Positions 24,422-34,766 of a stretch of DNA of 64,000 nt are shown here, one piece after another (the stretch's first letter is position 1; each line of letters starts with the position of its first letter). Below the pieces are notes generated by a model, which did not search any database, was not told the origin of the DNA, and worked only from the letters and a program-made list of their open reading frames with translations. The DNA lies in NCBI RefSeq assembly GCF_014650435.1, contig NZ_BMUY01000012.1:62001-126000 (forward strand). Direction: 5' to 3'. The stretch comes from Streptomyces tendae (GTDB lineage: Bacteria > Actinomycetota > Actinomycetes > Streptomycetales > Streptomycetaceae). The translations under genes and the position numbers were made by a program.

Positions 24422-25234
24422 ATGGAGCGTCCCGCCTGGGCCCCTCGCAGCATCGACATCACGGTGCCCAGCGTGTCCCGGATCTACGACTTCTACCTGG
24501 GCGGTTCGCACAACTTCGAGGTCGACCGGGAAGCGGCCCGCCGGGCCATGGAGTTCATGCCGGGACTTCCCAAGATCATGCAGGCGAACCGGGCGTTCAT
24601 GCGCCGGGCCGTGCGCTTCGCGGCCGACGAGGGCATCGACCAGTTCCTCGACATCGGCTCCGGCATCCCCACCTTCGGCAACGTCCACGAGGTGGCCGGA
24701 CGCAGCCGCCCCGGCGCCCGCGTGGTGTACGTCGACCACGACCCGGTGGCGGTGGCGCACAGCGAGGCCGTGCTGGCCGGCCGCGACGACGCGGACGTCG
24801 TGGCCGGCGACCTGCTCAAGCCGCGGGAGATCCTGGCCAGCCCCCAGGTGGAGCGGCTGATCGACCTGAATCGACCGGTCGCCCTGCTGCTGGTTGCCAT
24901 ACTGCACTTCGTGGAAGACGAGGACGACCCGTACGCGGCGGTGGCCGAACTGAGCGACGCGCTCGCGCCCGGCAGCCTGCTCGCCCTCACGCACGCCTCG
25001 TACGAGGGAATCCCGCTGCCCGCCGAGCGGGCCGGGGGCGCGGTGGACGTGTACAAGGACATCCGCAATCCGCTGATCATGCGTTCGCGCGACGACATCG
25101 CACGGTTCTTCGAGGGGTACGACATGGTGGAACCCGGACTGGTTCCGATGCCGCGCTGGAGGCCGGAGGGGGAGCCGGAGGAAGAGGACCCGTACGCGTT
25201 CTCCGGGTTCGCCGGCGTGGGGCGTACGGCGTGA
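24422..25234 (+). CDS. SAM-dependent methyltransferase, DUF574/PF04672 type
   Basis: A 270-residue member of the large actinobacterial DUF574 methyltransferase family. The N-terminus ITVPSVSRIYDFYLGGSHNF is the family signature. FLDIGSGIPTFGNVHEVA is the SAM-binding loop, and VVYVDHDPVAVAHSEAVLAG is the acidic second strand. The natural substrate of this family is not established. GGAGAG precedes the ATG. The stop overlaps the start of the c-di-GMP gene by GTGA, so the two are translationally coupled, an arrangement that implies a shared process or simply efficient co-expression. Confidence 0.9.
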   Translation: MERPAWAPRSIDITVPSVSRIYDFYLGGSHNFEVDREAARRAMEFMPGLPKIMQANRAFMRRAVRFAADEGIDQFLDIGSGIPTFGNVHEVAGRSRPGARVVYVDHDPVAVAHSEAVLAGRDDADVVAGDLLKPREILASPQVERLIDLNRPVALLLVAILHFVEDEDDPYAAVAELSDALAPGSLLALTHASYEGIPLPAERAGGAVDVYKDIRNPLIMRSRDDIARFFEGYDMVEPGLVPMPRWRPEGEPEEEDPYAFSGFAGVGRTA

Positions 25235-27375
25235 GCGCGGAGCCGGACGGGCCGGAGGACAGACTGCGCCGGTTCGCGACGATCTGGAGCCGGGCGGTGT
25301 TCCCGGTGACCTCGACGTCGTCCACCCGGCCCGAGTTCGAGGCCGAACTGCTGCCGCTGGCCCGCCGGTTGAGCGAGGTGCTGCGGGCCCGGAGCTTCGA
25401 CGCCGAGGAGGCCAGGGCGGTCGGCGCCGCGCTCGTCGACGCGCACTGCACCGACCCGGACGCCCTCTCCCGGACGCTGGACTGCGTCGACGCCTACCTG
25501 GTGCTCTACTGCGGCGAGGACGGCGACCCGGAGGACCTGCGGGCCCGCTCCGCACGGCTCCAGCACGCGATGGCGGCCGGGTTCGCCGGGGCGCTGCGGG
25601 CCAGGACCCTCGCCGAGCAGGAGGCCATCGCCCAGGCGGCCCTGAAGGCGCAGGGCGTGGTGGCCGAGGCACTGCACGCCAGCGAGGCCCGCTTCCGCGC
25701 GGTCTTCGAGGGCGCCGCCATAGGCATCGGCATCGCCGACCTGGACGGCAACGTCCTCCAGGTCAACGACGCGTTGATGCGCATGTTCGGCATCGCCGAC
25801 CCCCGGCTCGGCGGTCGCCGGGCGACCGAGTGGACGCACCCCGACGACGCGCCGCAGACCTGGCGGCTCTACGAGGAGCTGGTGCGCGGCGAGCGCGAGC
25901 ACTACCACGTGGAGAAGGCCTTCTACCGGCCCGACGGGACGGTCCTGTGGACCAACCTCACCGTCTCCCTGCTCCGCGACGCCGACGGCACCCCGCAGTA
26001 CCAGCTCGCCCTGATGGAGGACACCACCGAACGCCGGCTGCTCAACCTGCGGCTGCGCTACGAGGCCACGCACGACGCGCTCACCGGTCTGCCCAACCGC
26101 AGCTTCTTCTTCGAACGCCTGGAGAAGGCCCTGAACGCGGGCCCGGGCCAGCGCTTCGGCCTGTGCTACCTCGACCTCGACGGCTTCAAGGCCGTCAACG
26201 ACAGCCTCGGCCACGCGGCCGGCGACCGGCTGCTCGTGGAGGTCGCCGACCGCCTCCAGGCCTGCGCCACCGCGCCCGGCGAGATGGTCGCCCGGCTCGG
26301 CGGCGACGAGTTCGTGGCGCTGACCACGGGACGCGACACCCGCCGCGAGGTCGACGAGCTGGCCGGGCGCATCATGAACGCGCTGCTCGCCCCGGTCAGC
26401 GTCGACGGGCGGGAACTGACCGTGCGCGGCAGCATCGGCATCGTCGAGGGCCCGGCCGGCGAGCGCAGCCCGGCCGAGGTGCTGCGCAGCGCCGACATCA
26501 CCATGTACCGGGCCAAGTCGGCGGGCGGCAACCGCTTCGAGCTGGCCGACCCGGAGGCCGACGCCCGCGTCATCACCCGGCACGGGCTGACCACCGCGCT
26601 GCCCGCCGCCCTGGAGCGGGGCGAGTTCTTCATCGAGTACCAGCCCCTGGTCCACCTCGGCGACGGCAGTGTGCGCGGGGCCGAGGCGCTGGTGCGCTGG
26701 CTGCACCCGCAGCACGGGGTGCTCGGCCCGGACCGGTTCATCCCGCTCGCGGAACACACCGGGCTGATCGTGCCGCTGGGCCGCTGGGTCCTGGAGCAGT
26801 CGGTGCGCCAGGCCCGCCTCTGGCGGGAGCGGTACGGCGAGAGCGGCGCCGCGGGCCCGCTGCGCATCAACGTCAACCTCTCGCCCTGCCAGCTCACCCA
26901 TCCCGGCCTGGTCCAGGACACCGTGGAGATCCTGGAGCGGACCGGCGTCGCGCCCGACGCGCTGTGCCTGGAGGTGACCGAGTCGGCGCTGATCGGCGCG
27001 GACGACGACCTGCTGAAGCCGCTGCGCCGGCTCGCCGAGATGGGCGTCGACATCGCCCTGGACGACTTCGGCACCGGCTACTCCAACCTCGCCAACCTGC
27101 GCCGGCTGCCGGTGAGCGTCCTCAAGCTGGACCGCTCGTTCACGCAGAGCATGCAGCAGTTCCCGGCGGACCCCGTCGACCTGAAGATCGTCGAGGGGAT
27201 CGTCGCCCTGGCCCACAGCCTGGACCTCGCGGTCACCGTGGAGGGCGTGGAGACCGGCGCCCAGGCCGAGCAGCTGCGCATACTCGGCTGCGACACGGCC
27301 CAGGGCTGGTACTACGCCCGCCCCGGCCCGCCGGAGCGGCTGCACGAACTGGCCCTGGTGGACGCCACCGGCTGA
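25231..27375 (+). CDS. rmdA: PAS-GGDEF-EAL cyclic di-GMP enzyme (RmdA-like)
   Basis: A 714-residue soluble protein with an N-terminal helical region (residues 1-140), a PAS domain (about 150-275, ARFRAVFEGAAIGIGIADLDGN), a GGDEF domain (about 280-440, intact GGDEF at 357-361) and an EAL domain (about 455-705, EALVRW at 485-490, with NVNLSPCQL, EVTESALIG and LDDFGTGYSNL). All catalytic signatures look intact. Its plan and length match S. coelicolor RmdA, reported to degrade c-di-GMP and influence development. The GTG start overlaps the methyltransferase stop; the frame is open for more than 1.3 kb upstream but that part is non-coding shadow. Confidence 0.92.
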   Translation: MSAEPDGPEDRLRRFATIWSRAVFPVTSTSSTRPEFEAELLPLARRLSEVLRARSFDAEEARAVGAALVDAHCTDPDALSRTLDCVDAYLVLYCGEDGDPEDLRARSARLQHAMAAGFAGALRARTLAEQEAIAQAALKAQGVVAEALHASEARFRAVFEGAAIGIGIADLDGNVLQVNDALMRMFGIADPRLGGRRATEWTHPDDAPQTWRLYEELVRGEREHYHVEKAFYRPDGTVLWTNLTVSLLRDADGTPQYQLALMEDTTERRLLNLRLRYEATHDALTGLPNRSFFFERLEKALNAGPGQRFGLCYLDLDGFKAVNDSLGHAAGDRLLVEVADRLQACATAPGEMVARLGGDEFVALTTGRDTRREVDELAGRIMNALLAPVSVDGRELTVRGSIGIVEGPAGERSPAEVLRSADITMYRAKSAGGNRFELADPEADARVITRHGLTTALPAALERGEFFIEYQPLVHLGDGSVRGAEALVRWLHPQHGVLGPDRFIPLAEHTGLIVPLGRWVLEQSVRQARLWRERYGESGAAGPLRINVNLSPCQLTHPGLVQDTVEILERTGVAPDALCLEVTESALIGADDDLLKPLRRLAEMGVDIALDDFGTGYSNLANLRRLPVSVLKLDRSFTQSMQQFPADPVDLKIVEGIVALAHSLDLAVTVEGVETGAQAEQLRILGCDTAQGWYYARPGPPERLHELALVDATG

Positions 27376-27385
27376 GCGGGGCCCC

Positions 27386-27469
27386 GCCCGGCTCACGACC
27401 CGTGACGGGCGGCTCGAACCCAAGGGTGGTGCGGGCCGCCGCCCGGCTCACGCCCCGTTACGGGCCGCT
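27386..27469. repeat. 29-bp direct repeat at the convergent rmdA/lysR ends
   Basis: Copies at 27386-27414 and 27441-27469 differ at 3 of 29 positions, 55 bp apart. Both begin GCCCGGCTCACG and contain a CCCGT-x-ACGGG hairpin core. The second copy includes the LysR stop codon, so the 3-prime end of that gene appears duplicated into the intergenic space. Confidence 0.75.
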
Positions 27470-28284
27470 TCGGCGATCTCCGTGGCCACGCGGACCAGGG
27501 CCGCGGTCGCCGTCGAGCGGGACTGCCGGGGCCAGGCGAGGGACAGCACGACCGGCGGGGCGTCCGGGACCGGGCGGTAGGCGACGCCCGGGCGTGGGTA
27601 GCGGGAGGTCACCGAGGCGGGCAGCAGGGTGACGACCTTGCCGAGGGAGACGGCCGTGAGCACCTGGGCCAGGTCGTCGTGGCCGCGCCTGGCCTCGTCG
27701 ATGTGCCGCTCCACGCTGCCCGCGTCGAGGCCGAGGTCGGCCAGCTCCAGCCGGTCGCGGGCGGCGAGCGGGTGGTCCGCGGCGAGGACGGCGACGCGCG
27801 GTTCGGCGGCCAGCGTCTCGGTGTCGAGACCCGTACCGTCGAACGGCGCGTGGACCAGGGCGACGTCCGCCTCGCCGGCGCGCAGCAGCCGCGGCTGCTC
27901 CTGCCACCCGCACAGCCGGACGGCGACCGGCACGGACCCGGGCTGCGACGCGTAGCGGGCGAGGATCGGCTCCAGCAGCCCCGCGTCCCCGTCGGCCTTC
28001 ACGGCCAGCACCAGCTTCGGTCCCTCGGCCGCGCGCCGGGCCCGCCGCCCGGCGGCTTCCAGCGCGTCCAGCGCGACGCGCGCCTCGGCGAGCAGCACGT
28101 CCCCGGCCGGGGTCCTGGTGACACTGTGGGTGGTCCGCTCGAACAGGGTGACACCCAGCTCGGCCTCCAGCCGGCGGATCGCCCTGGACAGCGGCGGCGG
28201 GGAGATGCCCAGCCGCTCGGCGGCGCGCGCGAAGTTCAGCTCCTCGGCGACCGCGACGAAGTAGCGCAGGGAACGCGACTCCAT
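27448..28284 (-). CDS. LysR-family transcriptional regulator
   Basis: A 278-residue LysR-type regulator. The winged helix-turn-helix is at residues 1-60 (SLRYFVAVAEELNFARAAERLGIS, PPPLSRAIRRLEAELGVTLFE). A shorter-than-usual effector domain follows (LVLAVKADGDAGLLEPIL, DVALVHAPFDGTGLD). GGAGGGAGG lies just before the ATG. It is divergent from an NAD(P)-binding reductase gene across 192 bp, the standard layout for a LysR regulator controlling its neighbour. Ligand unknown. The last codons lie in a duplicated 29-bp sequence. Confidence 0.92.
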   Translation of the reverse strand: MESRSLRYFVAVAEELNFARAAERLGISPPPLSRAIRRLEAELGVTLFERTTHSVTRTPAGDVLLAEARVALDALEAAGRRARRAAEGPKLVLAVKADGDAGLLEPILARYASQPGSVPVAVRLCGWQEQPRLLRAGEADVALVHAPFDGTGLDTETLAAEPRVAVLAADHPLAARDRLELADLGLDAGSVERHIDEARRGHDDLAQVLTAVSLGKVVTLLPASVTSRYPRPGVAYRPVPDAPPVVLSLAWPRQSRSTATAALVRVATEIAEAARNGA

Positions 28285-28326
28285 GTCCCGCCTCCCTCCG
28301 GTGCCGCCCGGTATCGCCGCTCGGTA

Positions 28327-28341
28327 TTGCCCTCAGGGTAA
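28327..28341. promoter_or_regulatory. LysR box candidate (T-N11-A)
   Basis: TTGCCCTCAGGGTAA, an interrupted palindrome containing a T-N11-A spacing, 43 bp upstream of the LysR start and facing the reductase gene. Confidence 0.45.
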
Positions 28342-28476
28342 CAAGCGGGACCCGATCGATCCTTCAGTTCCGGCCGCCCGGCGAACAGGATGGGAGAGCG
28401 CCCGAGAGCGAACGGCAGCAGGCTTCCCGCCCGGCGCGCATCCTCTCCTCTCCCTCCCTGAACCGGAGTTGTGCTC

Positions 28477-29376
28477 GTGATCGTCATCACCACCCCGACC
28501 GGCGGAATCGGCCGACAGGTCCTCGACAACGTCCTGGACGCCCTCGGCTCCCGGGACGACGGGACCGCCCTGCGCGTCATCGCCCGCGATCCGGGCCGTC
28601 TCACCGACCGGGCCCGGGAGCGGGCCGAGGTGTTCCGGGGCTCGCACGCCGACCCCGAGGTCCTGGGCGCGGCCTGTGAGGGTGCCGACCAGGTGTTCTG
28701 GCTGGTGCCGCCCGCGCCCGGCGCCGACAGCGTCGAGGGCCACTTCCGGGACTTCACGCTGCCGCTGTGCGAGGTGATCGCCCGGCGGGGCGTGGCACGG
28801 GTCGTCGCCGTCTCCAGCCTGGGGCGCGGCGTGGCGAAGGACGCCGGACCGATCTCCGCCTCGCTCGCCATGGACGACCGGATCGCCGCCACCGGCGTCC
28901 ACTACCGGGCGCTGTGCCCGCCCTTCCTGATGGAGAACCTGCTCGGGCAGGCTGCCGCGCTGCGCGACACGGGCGAGTTCCGCATGGCGTACGCCGCCGA
29001 CCGCGTCCTGCGCACCTGCGCCACCGCCGACATCGCCGCCACGGCCGCCCGGCTGCTCCTCGACGACTCCTGGACCGGCCGCGCCGACGTCCCGCTCGTC
29101 GGCCCCGACGACCTCACCCCGCAGGGCATGGCCGAGGTGCTCGCCGACGTACTGGGCCGTCCGGTGCGGGTACGGGAGACCACCCCGGAGGCGTACAAGG
29201 CGTCCGCCCTGCGGTTCGGGGCGAGCGAGAGCGGGGCCCAGGGGCTGGCCGACATGGCCTCGGCGATGGAGGCCCAGGGCTTCTACGGCGCGGCCGAGCC
29301 CAGCACCCCGGACACGGCGCCCACGAGCTTCCGCCGCTGGTGCGAGGAGGTCCTCAGGCCGGCCGCACTCGCCTGA
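28477..29376 (+). CDS. NmrA-like NAD(P)-binding reductase
   Basis: A 299-residue atypical short-chain dehydrogenase of the NmrA/NAD(P)H-binding type. The N-terminal Rossmann motif is VIVITTPTGGIGRQVLDNVL (T-G-G-I-G), and VVAVSSLGRG is strand 4. The usual Tyr-x3-Lys pair is not evident, so it may be a sensor or quinone-type reductase rather than a classical SDR. GTG at this position is 8 bp after GGAG; an in-frame GTG two codons earlier is too close to the site. It is divergent from the LysR gene and probably its target. Substrate unknown. Confidence 0.85.
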   Translation: MIVITTPTGGIGRQVLDNVLDALGSRDDGTALRVIARDPGRLTDRARERAEVFRGSHADPEVLGAACEGADQVFWLVPPAPGADSVEGHFRDFTLPLCEVIARRGVARVVAVSSLGRGVAKDAGPISASLAMDDRIAATGVHYRALCPPFLMENLLGQAAALRDTGEFRMAYAADRVLRTCATADIAATAARLLLDDSWTGRADVPLVGPDDLTPQGMAEVLADVLGRPVRVRETTPEAYKASALRFGASESGAQGLADMASAMEAQGFYGAAEPSTPDTAPTSFRRWCEEVLRPAALA

Positions 29377-29410
29377 CAACGGCTCCGGGCCACTGGACCG
29401 GGGCGGTCCC

Positions 29411-30295
29411 TCACCGCTCCAGCAGCATCCGCTGCAGCTCCCGGGCCGCCCGCGGCGGAGCCACGTCGCTGCGGTGGGCCAGGGCGATGGTCCGGTGCAG
29501 ACCGGGCCGGGCCAGCGGAGTGACCCGCAGTCCGCGCCCGGAGCGGGCGGCCACCATCCGCGGGACGACCGCCATGCCGAGCCCGGCCCGCACGAAACCC
29601 AGCACCGCGTCCATCTCCCCGCCCTCCACGGCGAAGTCCGGCTCGAACCCGGCCGAGCGGCACGCGGCCACGGTCAGTTCCCGCAGGTCGTAGCCGTGCC
29701 GGAACATCACCAGCCGCTCGCCCTCCAGGTCGGTGATGCGCACGGCACGGCGCCCGCCGCCCGGCCGGGGCGACTCCGGGGAGGACACCACCACCAGGTC
29801 CTCCCGCAGCAGCTCCACCGTGGTCAGCGCCGGTGACGCGGTGGGCAGCGGCAGCACGACCAGGGCGAGGTCGAGCGCACCGCGCGCCAGCTCGCGCACC
29901 AGGTCGTGCGAGCCGCCCTCCTCGATCAGCAGCTGGATGCCGGGATAGCGGTCGTGGAAGGCGCGCAGCACGTCCGGGAGCAGGCCGGTGCACAGGCTCG
30001 GGGTGGCGCCCAGCCGGACCCGGCCCCGGCGCAGCTGCGCCAGCTCCAGCACCTCGTGCCGGGCGGTGTCCGCGTCGGCCAGGATGCGCCGGGCCAGCGG
30101 CAGCAGCGCCTCCCCGGCGTCGGTGAGGGTGATGTTCCCGCGCGCCCGCAGGAACAGGTCGGCGCCCAGCTCCCGCTCCAGCGCCTTGATCTGCTGCGAC
30201 AGCGAGGGCTGCGCCACGTGGACCACCTCGGCGGCCCGGGTGAAGTGCCGGGTCTCGGCGACCGCCACGAAGTACTGGAGCTGTTGCAACTGCAT
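29411..30295 (-). CDS. LysR-family regulator next to the sdh operon
   Basis: A 294-residue LysR-type regulator. The DNA-binding domain MQLQQLQYFVAVAETRHFTR, with QPSLSQQIKALERELGADLF, is at residues 1-60. The effector domain begins RLGATPSLCTGLLPDVLRAF, a CysB/OxyR/CbbR-like fold, with EDLVVVSSPESP and VRAGLGMAVVPRMV. No ribosome binding site precedes the ATG, so it may be leaderless. It is divergent from sdhC across 95 bp that hold two interrupted palindromes, one of OxyR-like ATAG-N7-CTAT form. It is a strong candidate to control succinate dehydrogenase. Only one clearly placed Cys is visible early in the effector domain, so a redox sensor role is open. Confidence 0.92.
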   Translation of the reverse strand: MQLQQLQYFVAVAETRHFTRAAEVVHVAQPSLSQQIKALERELGADLFLRARGNITLTDAGEALLPLARRILADADTARHEVLELAQLRRGRVRLGATPSLCTGLLPDVLRAFHDRYPGIQLLIEEGGSHDLVRELARGALDLALVVLPLPTASPALTTVELLREDLVVVSSPESPRPGGGRRAVRITDLEGERLVMFRHGYDLRELTVAACRSAGFEPDFAVEGGEMDAVLGFVRAGLGMAVVPRMVAARSGRGLRVTPLARPGLHRTIALAHRSDVAPPRAARELQRMLLER

Positions 30296-30315
30296 ACCGC
30301 GAGCATACGTGGTCG

Positions 30316-30348
30316 ATAGGCAGTCCCTATGGAATCCAGGCGTTCCAT
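30316..30348. promoter_or_regulatory. tandem LysR operator sites upstream of sdhC
   Basis: ATAGGCAGTCCCTAT (30316-30330; ATAGG/CCTAT arms, T-N11-A type) abuts ATGGAATCCAGGCGTTCCAT (30329-30348; ATGGAA/TTCCAT arms). Together they fill the middle of the lysR-sdhC divergent region, fitting a recognition site plus an activation site. Confidence 0.65.
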
Positions 30349-30390
30349 GTCTTGGACCGATGAGGCATGGTCCCCGTAACGTCCTGTGAC

Positions 30391-31098
30391 ATGGCTCTGG
30401 CAACGCGGACGGACCGACGGCCGTCCATGGCGCGCACCGTGTGGGACTCGACCGTCGGCAAGAAGACAGTGATGGCGGTCAGCGGTCTCGTCATGCTGCT
30501 CTACCTGGTCGCCCACATGATCGGGAACCTGAAGATCTACTTCGGGGTCGAGGAGTTCAACCACTACGCCCACTGGCTGCGCACGATCGGCGAGCCGTTC
30601 ATGCACTACGAGTGGACGCTCTGGCTGATCCGCGTGGTGCTGGTGGTCGCCGTCGTCGCCCACGCCGTCTCCGCGTACCAGCTCAGCCGCCGCGACATCA
30701 AGGCGCGCCCCAGCAAGTACGTGCACAAGAAGGCCCGTTCCAGCTACGCGACGCGCACCATGCGCTGGGGCGGGATCATCCTCGGCCTCTTCATCGTCTG
30801 GCACATCCTCGACCTGACCACCGGCACCGTGCACTCCGGCGGCTTCGAGACGGGCAAGCCCTACCAGAACGTCGTGGACACCTTCTCCACCTGGTACGGC
30901 AACGTCATCTACATCGTCGCGATGCTCGCCCTCGGCCTGCACATCCGGCACGGCTTCTGGAGCGCCGCCCAGACCCTCGGCGCCGGCAGCCGCACCCGCG
31001 ACCGGGCCCTGAAGACGACCGCGAACGTCCTCGCGCTGCTGCTCACGATCGGCTTCGTCGCCGTACCCGTGGGCGTCATGACCGGAGTGGTGAGCTGA
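30391..31098 (+). CDS. sdhC: succinate dehydrogenase cytochrome b subunit
   Basis: A 235-residue membrane anchor of succinate:quinone oxidoreductase, class B (Bacillus-like), where a single subunit with five helices binds two hemes. Histidines suited to heme ligation occur in YLVAHMIGN, FMHYEW, VVAHAVSAY, FIVWHILDL and LGLHIRHGF. No separate SdhD gene is present, in keeping with the class. Start choice is uncertain: an in-frame ATG lies 8 codons upstream (30367, next to GAGG) and another 12 codons downstream. The stop is 1 bp from the sdhA start. It passes electrons to menaquinone in the membrane. Confidence 0.92.
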   Translation: MALATRTDRRPSMARTVWDSTVGKKTVMAVSGLVMLLYLVAHMIGNLKIYFGVEEFNHYAHWLRTIGEPFMHYEWTLWLIRVVLVVAVVAHAVSAYQLSRRDIKARPSKYVHKKARSSYATRTMRWGGIILGLFIVWHILDLTTGTVHSGGFETGKPYQNVVDTFSTWYGNVIYIVAMLALGLHIRHGFWSAAQTLGAGSRTRDRALKTTANVLALLLTIGFVAVPVGVMTGVVS

Positions 31099-31099
31099 C

Positions 31100-33045
<1,946 letters not shown>

Positions 33046-33049
<4 letters not shown>

Positions 33050-33795
33050 AGCTCACCCTGCGCGTCTGGCGGCAGAAGAACGCCGACGCCGACGGCGCCA
33101 TGTCCACGTACCAGGTGGACGGAATCTCCAGCGACATGTCCTTCCTGGAGATGCTCGACACCCTCAACGAGGAACTCATCCTCAAGGGCGAGGACCCCGT
33201 CGCCTTCGACCACGACTGCCGCGAGGGCATCTGCGGCGCCTGCTCGCTGGTCATCAACGGCGACGCCCACGGCCCCGAGCGCACCACGACCTGCCAGCTG
33301 CACATGCGGTCCTTCCAGGACGGCGACACCATCGACATCGAGCCGTGGCGGGCCTCCGCCTTCCCGGTCGTCAAGGACCTCGTCGTCGACCGCTCGGCCT
33401 TCGACCGGATCATCCAGGCCGGCGGCTACATCACCGCGCCCACCGGTGCCGCGCCGGAGGCGCACGCCACGCCGGTGCCGAAGCCGGACGCCGACCTCGC
33501 CTTCGAGCACGCGGAGTGCATCGGCTGCGGCGCGTGCGTCGCCGCGTGCCCGAACGGGGCGGCGATGCTCTTCACGTCCGCGAAGGTGAACCACCTGAAC
33601 GTGCTGCCGCAGGGCGCGCCCGAGCGGGAGACGCGGGTGCTGGACATGGTCGGGCAGATGGACGCGGAGGGCTTCGGCGGCTGCACGCTCACCGGCGAGT
33701 GCGCGACCGCCTGCCCGAAGGGCATCCCTCTGGTCTCCATCACCAGCATGAACAAGGAATGGCTGCGGGCCACGCGCAAGGTGGCCAAGAAGTAG
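33046..33795 (+). CDS. sdhB: succinate dehydrogenase iron-sulfur subunit
   Basis: A 249-residue subunit carrying three iron-sulfur clusters that conduct electrons from FAD to the membrane anchor. The [2Fe-2S] site is C58-REGI-C63-GA-C66 plus a later Cys in TTTCQLHM. The ferredoxin-like part has C158-IG-C161-GA-C164 with Cys168, and a second set in GGCTLTGEC and ATACPKGIP. The ATG overlaps the sdhA stop by 4 bp, giving translational coupling; the long open frame upstream is shadow. A strong hairpin follows the operon. Confidence 0.96.
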
Positions 33796-33829
33796 CCCTC
33801 ACGACGTTCGCCGTCAGGTGCGGACGGGC

Positions 33830-33859
33830 GGGGCCGGGGGAGGTGCTCCCCCCGGCCCC
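33830..33859 (+). terminator. terminator after sdhCAB
   Basis: GGGGCCGGGGGAG paired with CTCCCCCCGGCCCC around a 3-nt loop, one bulged base, 35 bp after the sdhB stop. Confidence 0.82.
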
Positions 33860-33995
33860 GTCTCGCATTCGCTCCCGGCATTCAGGAAGCGCACATCCGC
33901 GCTCCCGGCAGTCGTCATGCGCAGTACAGCCGGCGTCGGAAGAACTGGGTCGAGCCGTCCCCACGACCACCGTTCTCACGACCAGGAGAGCACCC

Positions 33996-34766
33996 ATGAC
34001 CGGCGTACTGACCGCTGACCGCCCCCCGAGGCCCGCCGCTCCCCGCCGCTACACCGTCGCCCTCGCCCGCGACGAGGACGACGTGCGGGCCGCCCAGCGG
34101 CTGCGGCACGACGTGTTCGCCGGGGAGATGGGCGCGCTGCTGGCGAGCCCGCAGCCCGGCCACGACGTCGACGCCTTCGACGCGTACTGCGACCACCTGC
34201 TGGTGCGCGAGGAGACGACCGGGCAGGTCGTCGGAACCTACCGGCTGCTGCCGCCGGAGCGCGCCGCGGTCGCCGGACGGCTGTACGCGGAGAGCGAGTT
34301 CGACCTCGCCGCGCTGGACCCGATCCGGCCCTCCCTGGTCGAGGTCGGCCGGTCCTGTGTGCACCCCGACCACCGCGACGGCGCCGTCATCGGACTCGTC
34401 TGGGCCGGCATAGCCCGCTACATGACCGACCGCGGCCACGCCTGGCTGGCGGGTTGCTGCTCACTCCCGCTCGCCGACGGCGGCGCCCTCGCCGCCGGTG
34501 CCTGGGACCGGGTGCGGACCAGGCACCTGGCGCCCGAGGAGTACCGGGTACGGCCGCTGCTGCCGTGGGTCCCGCGCCCGGCGGCGCCCGCCGCCCGCAC
34601 CGAGCTGCCGGCGCTGCTGCGCGGCTACCTCCGGCTCGGCGCCTGGGTCTGCGGGGAGCCCGCGCACGACGTGGACTTCGGCGTCGCGGACCTGTACGTG
34701 CTGCTGCCGATGAACCGGGTCGACCCGCGCTACCTGCGGCACTTCCTCTCACTGGCCCCGGCCTGA
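33996..34766 (+). CDS. olsB: ornithine lipid N-acyltransferase (OlsB-like)
   Basis: A 256-residue acyl-ACP-dependent N-acyltransferase of the hemolysin/OlsB fold. Visible landmarks are YTVALARDEDDVRAAQRLRH, FDAYCDHLLVREETTGQVVG, YRLLPPE and LVEVGRSCVHPDHRDGAVIG. It would transfer a 3-hydroxyacyl chain to the alpha-amino group of ornithine, giving lyso-ornithine lipid. GGAGAG lies 6 bp before the ATG. It overlaps the downstream acyltransferase by one base (TGATG). From memory the S. coelicolor pair at this position has been linked to ornithine lipid formation. Pairing with an OlsA-like gene supports the call. Confidence 0.83.
   Translation: MTGVLTADRPPRPAAPRRYTVALARDEDDVRAAQRLRHDVFAGEMGALLASPQPGHDVDAFDAYCDHLLVREETTGQVVGTYRLLPPERAAVAGRLYAESEFDLAALDPIRPSLVEVGRSCVHPDHRDGAVIGLVWAGIARYMTDRGHAWLAGCCSLPLADGGALAAGAWDRVRTRHLAPEEYRVRPLLPWVPRPAAPAARTELPALLRGYLRLGAWVCGEPAHDVDFGVADLYVLLPMNRVDPRYLRHFLSLAPA

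Noticed and set aside
23923..25230. Upstream extension of the rmdA reading frame, giving a 1150-residue protein
   Set aside because: The extension is an Arg/Gly/Pro-rich shadow of the lipoprotein and methyltransferase genes. The GTG overlapping the methyltransferase stop gives the expected domain structure.
27404..27430. GGCTCGAACCCAAGG-like string as a tRNA T-loop
   Set aside because: No matching acceptor, D or anticodon stems surround it; it is part of the duplicated 29-bp segment region.
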